Made by a program: the position numbers and the translations under genes. From Alloacidobacterium dinghuense (lineage in GTDB: Bacteria; Acidobacteriota; Terriglobia; Terriglobales; Acidobacteriaceae), in contig NZ_CP060394.1 in NCBI RefSeq assembly GCF_014274465.1, positions 1,488,001 to 1,552,000 on the forward strand: DNA of 64,000 nucleotides, in the 5' to 3' direction. The notes beneath the pieces are model-generated. The model had not been told where the DNA came from. It saw nothing but the letters and a program-made list of their open reading frames with translations, and searched no databases. Every line of letters begins with the position of its first letter. The stretch's first letter is position 1. Shown here in pieces: positions 1 through 9,345 of this stretch.

Positions 1-19
1 CCAGTCCGAGGAACTCCTT

Positions 20-1165
20 ATGCAGACCGGGCAAAAAACCTCGCGTGTCCTGATTTTTTCGCAACGCAACCTCACCAGCATTCAACCGTTCTTGTGCCCC
101 CACGTCGAATTCGAAGATGTCATTGCGCAGGTCGATGACGTCGATATGCTGGCGCCGCGGTTCAACCCCAACACAAGGCGTCAGAGAATTGCGAAGCAGC
201 TTGCTTACCATACGCCTCTCAGGTTGAACCCCGGTATTGAATCGACGTCGATTGGAGCCAAATACGATCTCTTTCTGGCTATTTGCGGCAACCCAACCGA
301 TCTTCTTCGAGTTCACGCCGCCGGCGACTGGAGGTCGAAGTGTCGGATGGCAGTTTGCTTGATCGATGAGATGTGGGCGCGGCAGATCAACCACTACAAA
401 AACTATATCCGCATGCTTGCCGAGTTCGACCTCGTGGTTCTTTACTACAGCATGAGCATCGAGCCCCTCAATCAACACATCGGGAATAAGGGCCTGTTCA
501 TGCCACCTGGTGTAGACACCCTCCGCTTTTGCCCCTGGCCCGACCCGCCTCAGCGCGCAATTGATGTTTACAGCATAGGAAGGCGTTCGGCTGTCACCCA
601 TCACGCGCTCCTTGGCATGGCAAAAGAAGAAGATATCTTCTACGTCCATGACAGTACTTCTGCCGACCGGGTTCTGGTTCCGACCGAGCACCGAGTGCTT
701 TTCGCAAATCTCTTGAAGCGGAGCCGGTATTTCATCGTCAATCCTGGCTTGATCGATCAACCTGCTGCCCGTGGCAATCAGATAGAGATTGGCAACCGCT
801 ATTTTGAAGGTGCTGCAGCCGGCGCCATCATGATCGGCGTACGGCCTAACAACGACGTCTTCGAAAAGGTCTTCAACTGGCCCGAGCCCATGATTGACCT
901 TCCGTGGGATTCTTCAGCGGTCGCGGATGTGATCCGGGAATGCGACAGAGATTCTGAGCGCCAGGAAACGATCCGCCGCCGGAACGTGGAACAGGCACTC
1001 CTGCAGCATGACTGGCTGTACCGATGGGAAACCGTGCTCAACGCTTTGGGGATGGATCTTCTACCCAAGGCGCAAGCGCGCAAACAAAGACTTCATTCTC
1101 TCGCCGAGATGGTTAGGAAAGGCGTTTCATCTTACTCGGCTCCATATATTGTCGGGGCTAAGTGA
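20..1165 (+). CDS. CgeB-like glycosyltransferase
   Basis: A 381-residue protein, likely a cytoplasmic GT-B-type glycosyltransferase that adds a sugar to a surface glycan. The C-terminal third has the block NRYFEGAAAGAIMIG (about residues 255-270), typical of the nucleotide-sugar-binding half of CgeB/Glycos_transf_1_2 proteins. The start has a GAGGAA ribosome site 7-12 bases upstream. No signal peptide or membrane segment is seen. It opens the visible part of a glycan operon; only 19 bases precede it, so earlier genes may lie outside the window. The donor and acceptor sugars cannot be read from sequence. The family call is fairly safe, the specificity unknown. Confidence 0.6.
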   Translation: MQTGQKTSRVLIFSQRNLTSIQPFLCPHVEFEDVIAQVDDVDMLAPRFNPNTRRQRIAKQLAYHTPLRLNPGIESTSIGAKYDLFLAICGNPTDLLRVHAAGDWRSKCRMAVCLIDEMWARQINHYKNYIRMLAEFDLVVLYYSMSIEPLNQHIGNKGLFMPPGVDTLRFCPWPDPPQRAIDVYSIGRRSAVTHHALLGMAKEEDIFYVHDSTSADRVLVPTEHRVLFANLLKRSRYFIVNPGLIDQPAARGNQIEIGNRYFEGAAAGAIMIGVRPNNDVFEKVFNWPEPMIDLPWDSSAVADVIRECDRDSERQETIRRRNVEQALLQHDWLYRWETVLNALGMDLLPKAQARKQRLHSLAEMVRKGVSSYSAPYIVGAK

Positions 1166-1252
1166 ATCGGCAGATAAAGCTCTCCTGTGATGGCGATCTT
1201 TCACCTACTGAACTGAATTTCTCTCGCTGGAAATAACGTCCTTCGGGTACTC

Positions 1253-2317
1253 ATGCAAACAAGTCGTACGTCATCGTCGTCCATGCCGGATATAGGGCGC
1301 AAATTGTTTGACTTCTATCTCAGACATCTCCGCCGCATTTGGCGATACACACCCAATTTCGTGCGCGTGCGTCGGGCCGGACGCATTTATGCGCGCTTTC
1401 TGGATAAGATGGTTCGCCGCAGTTCGGACCGCTCCCAGTCTTTCACCACATTTTTCCTGCGCAACCGCCCCGAGTTGGAGTTGCTGCAGATGCTGATCGC
1501 CGACAAGCCGACAGGGGCCGAGTTGAAGATCACTGTCCTCGCCTGCAGCAAGGGAGCTGAGGTTTACTCCATGGCCTGGGCCATTCGATCAGCGCGTCCA
1601 GACCTGCGAATCAGTCTTCAGGCCATCGACATTTCACCAGCGATCGTCGAGTTCGCAAAAAGAGGTGTATATTCGCTGCGAAAACCGCAGCCAACGGACT
1701 TGTCGAGTGATAGCTACGTCCGCCAGAATGGCCACGTCGACGCGATCCCCTCCAGCGATCCTAACCATTGGCTCTTCGAACATGTAAGCAATGAGGAAAT
1801 GGAAGGCATGTTCGATATCCGCGGCGATCAGGCGATTGTCAAGCCGTGGCTGCGCGAGGGCATTCAGTGGTTTTGCGGCGACGCGAATGATCCGAACCTC
1901 ATTGTAAGGCTTGGCGGGTCCCAGGAGATCGTCGTTGCCAATCGCTTCCTCTGCCATATGCGTCCTCCAGAGGCCATGAACTGCCTGCGCAACATCGGAC
2001 GCCTTGTTGCACCCGGGGGACATCTCTTTGTCTCCGGCATCGACCTCGACGTACGCACTGCGGTCGCTCGCGAACGGCGCTGGATCCCCGTCGCCCAGCG
2101 CATGCGCGAAATCCATGACGGTGATGAGTCCCTGCACAGGGGCTGGCCTACGCAATGGTGGGGTCTAGAGCCATTCGACGAAACCCGAAGTGATTGGCAA
2201 ATGCGCTACGCCTCTGTGTTCCAGATAGGAATAACGTCCACCCGAGTTCCCCCAATTGGTGGAACTAACTGGAAGCCGGAACTCGTTTCCGCGAACGGGG
2301 AAATCCGACAGCGATGA
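1253..2317 (+). CDS. CheR-like SAM-dependent methyltransferase
   Basis: 354 residues. Residues about 60-75 (TTFFLRNRPELELLQML) resemble the region before the SAM site of CheR chemoreceptor methyltransferases. LACSKGAEVYSMAWAIRSA (about 95-113) matches the CheR SAM-binding motif I, and AIDISPAIVEFAKRGVY (about 125-142) the acidic second motif. CheR's N-terminal helical domain is not obvious, and there are no chemotaxis genes nearby. It sits between a glycosyltransferase and a pyruvyltransferase, so a role in modifying a polysaccharide or sugar nucleotide is more likely than receptor methylation (inference). The stop overlaps the next start by four bases (ATGA), indicating translational coupling. 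Confidence 0.6.
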   Translation: MQTSRTSSSSMPDIGRKLFDFYLRHLRRIWRYTPNFVRVRRAGRIYARFLDKMVRRSSDRSQSFTTFFLRNRPELELLQMLIADKPTGAELKITVLACSKGAEVYSMAWAIRSARPDLRISLQAIDISPAIVEFAKRGVYSLRKPQPTDLSSDSYVRQNGHVDAIPSSDPNHWLFEHVSNEEMEGMFDIRGDQAIVKPWLREGIQWFCGDANDPNLIVRLGGSQEIVVANRFLCHMRPPEAMNCLRNIGRLVAPGGHLFVSGIDLDVRTAVARERRWIPVAQRMREIHDGDESLHRGWPTQWWGLEPFDETRSDWQMRYASVFQIGITSTRVPPIGGTNWKPELVSANGEIRQR

Positions 2318-3636
2318 AAGACAACGCCAGAATCGCCATCCTGCACCACACGGGCGGCGGCAATCTCGGCGATGACGCCATTATTGATGTTGTCATCGGT
2401 AACATCCGGCGCCGCCAGCCCGGAGCCGACATCGTCGTCTTCTCAATGAACCCGGACGATACCACCCGGCGTCATGGGGTTACCGCCTTCCCTCTTCGCC
2501 GTCACTGCTGGAGCATTGGCTACAAATCTGCCAAAAACCCCGAAATTGCTTCCGGTGGACCGTACCGGGTTGGCGAAATGCGCAACCTTCTGCTGCGCAT
2601 TCCACGGAGCTTGCTCCTAGAGTTGCGCTTCCTCGCGAAATCGTACCGTCGACTCAAAACCTGCGAGATGCTCGTTGTCAGTGGAGGCGGACAACTCACC
2701 GAACGCGGTGGGCCCTGGAGCTTCCCCTATGCGCTCTTCACATGGACGCTCCTGGCCAAGATCGCCGGTGTTCGCTGTCTCTTCCTCAACGTCGGCGCCG
2801 GTCCCCTCAACCATTCGCTCAGTCGATTCTTCGCTAAACGCGCCCTTTTGGCCGCCGATTATGTTTCATTCCGGGATCGGCAGTCGCAGTCGCTCGCTGT
2901 AAGCGTCGGCTTCCGGCGCGAAAGTCACGTATATCCCGACAATGTCTTCAGCCTCACGGTCGAAGCCCCTGCTGATGAGGATCAACGCCCGTCACGGATC
3001 GTCGGCATTGCTCCGATGCCTTTCCCGTTTAGTGACCTCTTGACGCCTCCTGACGATCCGCAGAGCATCCAAGCTGAGTTCATTGAAAAGCTTGCGGACT
3101 TTTCTTCACAAGTGGCTGCACTCTCCTACAGACTTCAGCTCTTTGGCAGCGATGTCGGCGCAGATCCCAAGGAGATCGAGCACCTCCGTACTATCCTGAG
3201 CTCCCGGCATGCTATCTCGCTCCCCGCATGCGAACCGGTCAGCTCGGTGGATGAACTGCTCTCTAGAATCGGGGCGATGGATTATGTGGTTACTTGCCGA
3301 TTCCATGGTGTGGTCTTCTCGCTTCTACTCAACAAGCCCGTATTGGCTATATCGCACCATCCCAAGGTCGCTGAGCTCATGAGAACTCTCGGGCTCTCTC
3401 GCTACTGCGTCGACATGCAGAACTTTGATTCCGAGACTCTCTTCGAGAAGTTCCTCTCCCTTGTAAGTGAATCGGACAATGTGCGTCAGCGCATGTCAGC
3501 CAGCCTCACCGGATTTCGTTCGCAGCTGGCAACCCAGTTTGACGATCTCTTCCCACCCTTAGCTCAAGCCGCAGTGAGGCGGCTGGTCGCTTCCGCCGGG
3601 ACCGAGGCGGTGGCAGTTGGTCAGGAACGGCAGTAG
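2314..3636 (+). CDS. Polysaccharide pyruvyltransferase family protein
   Basis: 440 residues of the CsaB/WcaK-type polysaccharide pyruvyltransferase family, which in characterised members transfers pyruvate from phosphoenolpyruvate to a glycan hexose as a ketal. Visible family marks are HHTGGGNLGDDAIIDVV (about 10-26), VSGGGQLTERGG (about 125-136), LFLNVGAGPL (about 155-164) and the C-terminal CRFHGVVFSLLLNKPVLAISH (starts near 328), whose RFHG block is highly conserved. It starts inside the stop of the methyltransferase gene. The family is broad and some members do not transfer pyruvate, so the activity is likely but unproven. Confidence 0.65.
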   Translation: MKDNARIAILHHTGGGNLGDDAIIDVVIGNIRRRQPGADIVVFSMNPDDTTRRHGVTAFPLRRHCWSIGYKSAKNPEIASGGPYRVGEMRNLLLRIPRSLLLELRFLAKSYRRLKTCEMLVVSGGGQLTERGGPWSFPYALFTWTLLAKIAGVRCLFLNVGAGPLNHSLSRFFAKRALLAADYVSFRDRQSQSLAVSVGFRRESHVYPDNVFSLTVEAPADEDQRPSRIVGIAPMPFPFSDLLTPPDDPQSIQAEFIEKLADFSSQVAALSYRLQLFGSDVGADPKEIEHLRTILSSRHAISLPACEPVSSVDELLSRIGAMDYVVTCRFHGVVFSLLLNKPVLAISHHPKVAELMRTLGLSRYCVDMQNFDSETLFEKFLSLVSESDNVRQRMSASLTGFRSQLATQFDDLFPPLAQAAVRRLVASAGTEAVAVGQERQ

Positions 3637-3753
3637 CTTTCCCCCTCTTCATTCGAAACCTGGGGAATGCGGATCCGCGTTTGCCCAACCAAAGTTCTGT
3701 TGTCGATAACGCAACCTCGGCCCCCCGCCCCGAGGTGACTTGAGGAGGTTCTT

Positions 3754-4635
3754 ATGAAAGTAGTTTTGTTCTGTGGTGGACTCGGTCTGCGCATCCGGGA
3801 CTCGGAAAATATTCCGAAGCCTTTGGTCGAGATCGGATACCGTCCCATTCTCTGGCACGTGATGAAATACTATGCCCACTTCGGCCATAAAGACTTCATC
3901 CTTTGTCTCGGTTACGGTGCGGACGCCATCAAGAAGTACTTCCTCAACTACAGCGAATGCGTGTCAAACGACTTCGTACTCTCTTGCGGCGGAAAGCGGG
4001 TGGAGTTGCTTAGCAGCGATATCGATGAATGGCGGATCACGTTCGTTGATACCGGCACTCATGCCAACATCGGGCAGCGCCTCAAAGCAGTCGAGCATTA
4101 TCTCGATGGTGAGGAAGAATTCCTCGCGAATTATAGCGATGGATTGACAGACCTTCCGCTGCCGCAGCAACTTGCCCAATTTCACGAACAAGACAAGATC
4201 GCGAGCTTCCTCTGCGTGCTGCCTAACCTCAGTTACCACATGGTCGCCGTGGACAAGGAAAGCAACCTTGTGTCGGGTATTCACGCTATTACCAACGGCA
4301 CAGTCCGCATAAATGGCGGCTACTTTGCTTTCAAGCGCGAAATATTCGACTATATTGGCGATGGTGAAGAACTCGTGCTTGAGCCATTCCAGCGGCTGAT
4401 CGCGGAGAAACAACTACTTGGCTATACCTACGATGGCTTTTGGGGGGGCATGGATACCTTCAAGGACAAGCAGCAGCTAGAAGCGCTTTGGAGCAGCGGC
4501 ACGGCTCCGTGGAAGATCTGGCAAACCACCACCGATGGCAAGAACGGCGCGAGAGCGAGCATAGCACCGGATATAGGCGGTATGCTCGAAACCACCAGCA
4601 GGGCAGGCCGGTCCTCGAGAGTGACTCGCAATTGA
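3754..4635 (+). CDS. rfbF: Glucose-1-phosphate cytidylyltransferase-like
   Basis: 293 residues. A nucleotidyltransferase expected to make CDP-glucose from CTP and glucose 1-phosphate. The N-terminus MKVVLFCGGLGLRIRD is the nucleotide-binding loop (variant of GGxGTRL), followed by PKPLVEIGYRPILWHVMKYY. NYSDGLTDLPLP (about 128-139) and GGYFAFKREIFDY (about 188-200) are further RfbF blocks. Typical RfbF is about 257 residues; here homology ends near WKIWQ (about residue 257) and a 35-residue low-complexity tail follows. A good AGGAGG site precedes the ATG. Together with rfbG two genes downstream it supports a CDP-deoxysugar branch. Confidence 0.75.
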   Translation: MKVVLFCGGLGLRIRDSENIPKPLVEIGYRPILWHVMKYYAHFGHKDFILCLGYGADAIKKYFLNYSECVSNDFVLSCGGKRVELLSSDIDEWRITFVDTGTHANIGQRLKAVEHYLDGEEEFLANYSDGLTDLPLPQQLAQFHEQDKIASFLCVLPNLSYHMVAVDKESNLVSGIHAITNGTVRINGGYFAFKREIFDYIGDGEELVLEPFQRLIAEKQLLGYTYDGFWGGMDTFKDKQQLEALWSSGTAPWKIWQTTTDGKNGARASIAPDIGGMLETTSRAGRSSRVTRN

Positions 4636-4662
4636 TCGCTTCTACGGCGGCGGGAGATTCTG

Positions 4663-5997
4663 ATGAATAGTGTAGATACTGTACTCAACATGCGCGAAGT
4701 ATCTGGCAGGCAGATTCGCGTTGGCATGATTGGAGCTGGGGCAACCGGTCGCGCCATTGCGCTGCAGCTGGGAACGCCAGCACCTGGTATACGGCTCGTG
4801 GCGATCTGCAATCGTAGTCTAGAGAACGGAGAGCGCGCTTTCCGCGAAGCAGGAGTGACTGATTGGGCTAGAGTCGATTCCGCCCTGGAAGCCGACCAGC
4901 AGATTTGCAGCGGTAGGCCCGTGCTCACGAACAACCCTGCCGTTCTTGCCGGCTGCGAATCGATCGACATTCTACTTGAAGTGACGGGTACGGTCGAGGC
5001 TGCCGCGGCGGTTGTTGTTAATGCCCTCCGACATCGCAAGCATGTGGTCATCGTCAATGCCGAGCTAGATTCGCTCGTCGGCCCCATCCTGAAAGCCAAA
5101 GCCGACGAAGCGGGAGTGGTGCTGACCAACACGGACGGCGACGAACCCGGCGTTGCTATGACCCTGGTTCGGTATCTTAGAACACTCGGCCTGAAAGTGG
5201 TTGCAGCCGGCAACATTAAGGGGATGGTCGACTATTACCGTACACCAGCGACGCAGAAAGCCTTCGCCGAAAAGTACGATCAGGACGCCAGGAAGGTCAC
5301 ATCTTTCGCTGACTCGACCAAGCTGTCGATGGAAGCGACGGTGCTGGCAAACGCTACGGGTTTCCGGGTTGGCCGTCGCGGAATGCATGGTCCTGCCTGC
5401 GGTTACGTCCGCGAGGTTGGCAACCTACTTCCCGCCGATCAGATGCTGTCCACCGGTCTCGTCGATTATGCGCTTGGCGCTGCTCCACACACTGGTGCGT
5501 TCGCTGTGATTCACGAAGAAAACGCGCTGAAAAAAGCTCAACTCGGCTATTACAAATTGGGAGACGGGCCTTTTTACGTCTTCTACACCCCGTACCATCT
5601 GCCTCATCTGCAGATCGCGTCGACCATTGGCCGTGCCGTTGTACATCAGGATGCGACCGTTGCGCCATTGGACGGTCCGGTGTGCGAAGTGGTCAGCGTG
5701 GCGAAGTGTGATCTTAAGGCTGGCGAACGCCTCGACGGGGTTGGCGGCTTCTGCACATACGGCCTCATTGACAACCGGCAGACTGCCCGCGATATGAACG
5801 CCTTGCCCATCGGACTCTCTGAGGGTTGTGTGCTGCGCAGCGATGTACAGAAAGATACCGTGATCAGCTTCGACGATGTCGAGCAAGTTCCTGGGGGCGT
5901 TGCCTGGGACCTGTGGCAGGAACAGAATGCCCGCTGGCCTGTAATCGGTGCGCCAACTCTCGCGCAGGAACGCGAATTCTCCGTGAGCGTTCGATGA
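4663..5997 (+). CDS. SAF-domain NAD(P)-dependent oxidoreductase
   Basis: 444 residues. The N-terminal Rossmann fold has GMIGAGATGRAIALQLG (about 20-36), as in homoserine-dehydrogenase-like proteins. The C-terminal part (about 345-415), with CDLKAGERLDGVGG and DVQKDTVISFDDV, resembles a SAF domain, the beta-clip found in sialic-acid synthases and related sugar enzymes. It lies between rfbF and rfbG, with a GGGAG ribosome site before the start and a four-base ATGA overlap with rfbG at its end. Its substrate is unknown. Placement between the two CDP-glucose enzymes suggests a redox step on a CDP-sugar or on a side-chain precursor (inference). Confidence 0.6.
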   Translation: MNSVDTVLNMREVSGRQIRVGMIGAGATGRAIALQLGTPAPGIRLVAICNRSLENGERAFREAGVTDWARVDSALEADQQICSGRPVLTNNPAVLAGCESIDILLEVTGTVEAAAAVVVNALRHRKHVVIVNAELDSLVGPILKAKADEAGVVLTNTDGDEPGVAMTLVRYLRTLGLKVVAAGNIKGMVDYYRTPATQKAFAEKYDQDARKVTSFADSTKLSMEATVLANATGFRVGRRGMHGPACGYVREVGNLLPADQMLSTGLVDYALGAAPHTGAFAVIHEENALKKAQLGYYKLGDGPFYVFYTPYHLPHLQIASTIGRAVVHQDATVAPLDGPVCEVVSVAKCDLKAGERLDGVGGFCTYGLIDNRQTARDMNALPIGLSEGCVLRSDVQKDTVISFDDVEQVPGGVAWDLWQEQNARWPVIGAPTLAQEREFSVSVR

Positions 5998-7082
5998 CCC
6001 TGAACCGTTCCTTCTGGAAGGGCCGCCGCGTTTTTCTTACGGGTCACACAGGATTCAAGGGTAGCTGGCTGTCGCTCTGGCTCCATTCGCTCGGAGCTGA
6101 GGTCACCGGCTACGCGCTCGATCCGCCGACCGAACCGAATCTCTTCACGCAGGCTCGAGTTGCCGGGTGCATCCGCTGCCTGCGTGGAGACATCCGCGAC
6201 TACCCGGCGCTGAAAAAGGCCATTGCTGAGTGCCGGCCGGAAGTCGTTCTGCACATGGCCGCGCAGTCCGTCGTCCGGACCAGCTATGAGAATCCGGTTG
6301 AGAACTACGCGACGAACGTCATGGGCACTGTCCATGTTTTCGAGGCTGTGCGCGAGCTCGGTCGCGCGTGCGTGATCGTCAACGTTACCAGCGACAAGTG
6401 CTATGAAAATCGCGAATGGGTCTGGGGCTATCGCGAAAGCGAGCCCATGGGTGGCAAAGATCCCTACTCCAATTCAAAGGCGTGCTCCGAACTTGTCACC
6501 TCCGCCTACCGGGAATCATTCTTTTCACCGGAGACAATTGAAAAGCATGGTATTGCACTCGGCAGTGCGCGCGCCGGCAACGCCATCGGCGGCGGCGACT
6601 GGACCCCACACCAACTCATCCCCGATCTCATTCGAGCTTTCACGGCAGGCGAACCCTGCCTCATCCGAAACCCCCTCTCGTACCGGCCTTGGCAGTTCGC
6701 GCTCGAACCACTGCGCGGCTATCTCATTTTGGCAGAACGGCTCAGCGAGGATGCACTTGGATTCGCTTCCGGGTGGAATTTCGGCCCCGTGGACGCCGAT
6801 GTTCAACCGGTCTCGTGGATCGCCGACACGCTAGTCCGATTCTGGGGAGACGGCGCTGCGTGGCAACTCGATTCGGGCTCGCACCCACACGAGGCCCGAG
6901 CGCTCAAGCTCGACGCTTCCAAAGCAGGTGCTTTCCTGAACTGGCGTCCGGCATTGTCCCTTGCCGAGGCGCTTGCCTGGATTGTTCAATGGTATCGTGG
7001 ACTTCAACAGGGAAGTGACATGCGCGAGTTGACACTCGCGCAAATCCAACGCTATGAAGCGCTCATCGGAATGACAATTTGA
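5994..7082 (+). CDS. rfbG: CDP-glucose 4,6-dehydratase
   Basis: 362 residues from the ATG that overlaps the previous stop; a longer in-frame opening exists upstream but runs inside the neighbour's coding sequence. It is an extended short-chain dehydrogenase that converts CDP-glucose to CDP-4-keto-6-deoxyglucose. It shows the NAD-binding GHTGFKGSWLS (about 15-25), the conserved NVTSDKCYENREW near residue 130, and the catalytic DPYSNSKACSE (Y and K of YxxxK, about 156-166). GNAIGGGDW is also typical of RfbG. It works directly after RfbF. The expected 3-dehydrase partner (RfbH) is not in the window. Confidence 0.85.
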   Translation: MTLNRSFWKGRRVFLTGHTGFKGSWLSLWLHSLGAEVTGYALDPPTEPNLFTQARVAGCIRCLRGDIRDYPALKKAIAECRPEVVLHMAAQSVVRTSYENPVENYATNVMGTVHVFEAVRELGRACVIVNVTSDKCYENREWVWGYRESEPMGGKDPYSNSKACSELVTSAYRESFFSPETIEKHGIALGSARAGNAIGGGDWTPHQLIPDLIRAFTAGEPCLIRNPLSYRPWQFALEPLRGYLILAERLSEDALGFASGWNFGPVDADVQPVSWIADTLVRFWGDGAAWQLDSGSHPHEARALKLDASKAGAFLNWRPALSLAEALAWIVQWYRGLQQGSDMRELTLAQIQRYEALIGMTI

Positions 7083-7166
7083 AACGAACGTTCTCTGGTG
7101 CGCACATCTGAAACGGAAATACGTCAGTTCTCACAATTGAACTTAGTCTGGAGAAATAAATTACTC

Positions 7167-8489
7167 ATGTCCATGCCCAACATCGTTGTTCTCGGTTCAG
7201 GAATGGGAGGTTTTGGCGCCGCCTACCGCCTACATCAAGAGGGGATTGCTCCTGTCATGTACGACAAGAACGGTTACTACGGCGGCCACACCATGTCGTT
7301 TCGATATGAGAGCGGATTCCTTTTTGACATCGGGCCGCACATCTCCTTTACCAAGGACACACGCATACAGGAACTTCTGGCTGAGAGCGTCGGCGGCCGT
7401 TACGAGACACTGCAGATCAATCTTAATAATTACTGGCGTGGATACTGGCCGACCCATCCGGTGCAGCTCCATTTGCACGGTCTTCCCGAAGAGACCATTG
7501 TCAAAGTCATCAGCGACTTCGTCGAGGAACGATCCGCGCCTGAGAAGACGATCAGGAACTATGAAGACTGGCTTTATGCCAGCTTTGGCAAGACCTTCGC
7601 CGAGTCATTCCCAATGCAGTACACTCGTAAATACCATACAACTACCGCCGACAACATGAGCACCGACTGGCTTGGGCCCCGTGTTTATCGCCCCAGCCTT
7701 GAAGAGGTTCTGCGTGGTGCGATCTCTGCTTCCGCACCGCAGGTGCACTACATCACGCATTTTCGGTATCCGAGTGACGGTGGATTCCGACTCTATCTGA
7801 ACAAGTTCGTTCCGATGGGGAACATCAAGCTCGAGCACGAACTCATCTCGGTCGATCCGCGCGCGCGGGAGCTCACGTTCTCAAACGGTCTGGTCACCCA
7901 ATACGATTCGCTCGTCTCGTCTGTGCCTTTGCCCGACATGATTCGCATGATTCAGGGTGCTCCCGGCGATGTCGTCGAAGCCTCCCGCAAGCTCGCCTGT
8001 TCCACATGCGTGCTCGTGAACATCGGGATCAACCGCGCCGACATTTCCAATGCTCACATGACCTACTTTTATGACGAGGACATTTGTTTCACGCGTTTGA
8101 GTTTTCCGCATATGCTCTCTTCGCGTAATGCGCCTCCGGGAACCGGCAATATCCAGGCGGAGGTCTACTTCTCCGAGAAATACAAGCCCTTCAGCGGCAA
8201 AGCTGAAGACTGGATTGATCCCGTGATTCGTGACCTGAAGAAGGTCGGACTGGTGCGGGAGGAAGATGAGATCCTCTGCCGCAAGGCGATGCTGCTTCGC
8301 TATGCGAACATTATCTTCGATCTCGAGCGTGCCGATGCTCTGAAGACAGTTCATGGCTATCTCGACGATATCGGCATCGCCTACTGCGGCCGCTACGGCG
8401 ACTGGGGTTATATGTGGACGGACGAGAGCTTTATCAGCGGCGAACGTGCTGCAGAGCGTGCTCTTGACTCGGTCGTTAGTGCCACATAA
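7167..8489 (+). CDS. FAD/NAD(P)-binding protein, UDP-galactopyranose-mutase-like
   Basis: 440 residues from the ATG at 7167, where the dinucleotide-binding motif IVVLGSGMGGFGAAYRL begins five residues in; an upstream GTG at 7098 would add 23 unconserved residues. A GGAG precedes the chosen start by 13 bases. The motif plus GGHTMSFRYESGFLFDIGPH (about 37-56) is typical of UDP-galactopyranose mutase, protoporphyrinogen oxidase and amine-oxidase-like flavoproteins. In a glycan operon the mutase-like role (ring isomerisation or redox of a nucleotide sugar) is most likely, but the true mutase active site could not be checked by alignment. Confidence 0.6.
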   Translation: MSMPNIVVLGSGMGGFGAAYRLHQEGIAPVMYDKNGYYGGHTMSFRYESGFLFDIGPHISFTKDTRIQELLAESVGGRYETLQINLNNYWRGYWPTHPVQLHLHGLPEETIVKVISDFVEERSAPEKTIRNYEDWLYASFGKTFAESFPMQYTRKYHTTTADNMSTDWLGPRVYRPSLEEVLRGAISASAPQVHYITHFRYPSDGGFRLYLNKFVPMGNIKLEHELISVDPRARELTFSNGLVTQYDSLVSSVPLPDMIRMIQGAPGDVVEASRKLACSTCVLVNIGINRADISNAHMTYFYDEDICFTRLSFPHMLSSRNAPPGTGNIQAEVYFSEKYKPFSGKAEDWIDPVIRDLKKVGLVREEDEILCRKAMLLRYANIIFDLERADALKTVHGYLDDIGIAYCGRYGDWGYMWTDESFISGERAAERALDSVVSAT

Positions 8490-8522
8490 CCCGCTAAAGC
8501 AGCCCCGACCCGATATCGAAGC

Positions 8523-9197
8523 GTGAAGAACCACCTATCATTGATGATCAAACTGAACCTGGATGCCAAGAAGGACGGACCGCTCAATGTACTCTGCTTG
8601 GGCGCCCACTCCGACGACATAGAGATTGGCTGTGGAGGGACGATCCTCCGTCTGATTCACGAATACCCGCAAGTCACCTTTCATTGGGTAGTCTTCAGCG
8701 CGCGCGGCGTTCGCCGCCTTGAAGCGGAGCATGCAGCCGAGCTGTTTGTGGGACGTCAGCGTCTTGCCAGACTTGTGCTGAAGGAGTTTCCCGACGGCCT
8801 TTTGCCGTACGTGGGTGCAGACGTCAAAGCCGCGTTCGAGGATCTCAAAGAGACCGGCTCGCCCGACCTAATCTTCACGCATCAGCCCCATGATGCTCAT
8901 CAGGATCATCGCCTGCTGTGCGAACTGACCTGGAATACCTTCCGGAATCACTTCATCCTCGAATACGAAATTCCTAAGTACGACGGCGATCTGGGACGGC
9001 CCTCCTTTTTTTGCCCGCTGGAAGTTTCCCAGTACCAGACCAAGGTCCGTCATCTGATGGAAGTGTTCGGATCGCAGCGGAGCAAACACTGGTTTCAGGA
9101 GTCCACCTTCGAGGGACTCATGCGCCTCCGCGGCATGGAATGCAATGCGCCCAGCGGATACGCAGAGGCTTTCTATTGCAGGAAAGCGGTGTTTTGA
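8523..9197 (+). CDS. PIG-L family N-deacetylase
   Basis: 224 residues from a GTG start (ATG at 8544 is an equally plausible start that loses seven residues; neither has a strong ribosome site). PIG-L/LmbE proteins are zinc-dependent hydrolases that remove acetyl groups from N-acetylated sugars. The zinc motif is present as AHSDDIEIGCGG (about 27-38; the usual form is AHPDD), and the second metal and catalytic block as HQPHDAHQDHR (about 120-130). It lies just upstream of a UDP-HexNAc dehydrogenase, so an N-acetylhexosamine residue or its nucleotide is a natural substrate (inference). Confidence 0.75.
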   Translation: MKNHLSLMIKLNLDAKKDGPLNVLCLGAHSDDIEIGCGGTILRLIHEYPQVTFHWVVFSARGVRRLEAEHAAELFVGRQRLARLVLKEFPDGLLPYVGADVKAAFEDLKETGSPDLIFTHQPHDAHQDHRLLCELTWNTFRNHFILEYEIPKYDGDLGRPSFFCPLEVSQYQTKVRHLMEVFGSQRSKHWFQESTFEGLMRLRGMECNAPSGYAEAFYCRKAVF

Positions 9198-9345
9198 ATG
9201 ACTGATGTTGCGGGCATTCACTGGTTCGGCTTCTATAGACAGCACTTGTATTCTCGGCTTGACATTATTCAATTCATCGAAGTTCTTGGGCACCCTGAGC
9301 AGTTATCCGGGGGCTTACTGAGGCTTGTAGATACAGAAGGCATTC

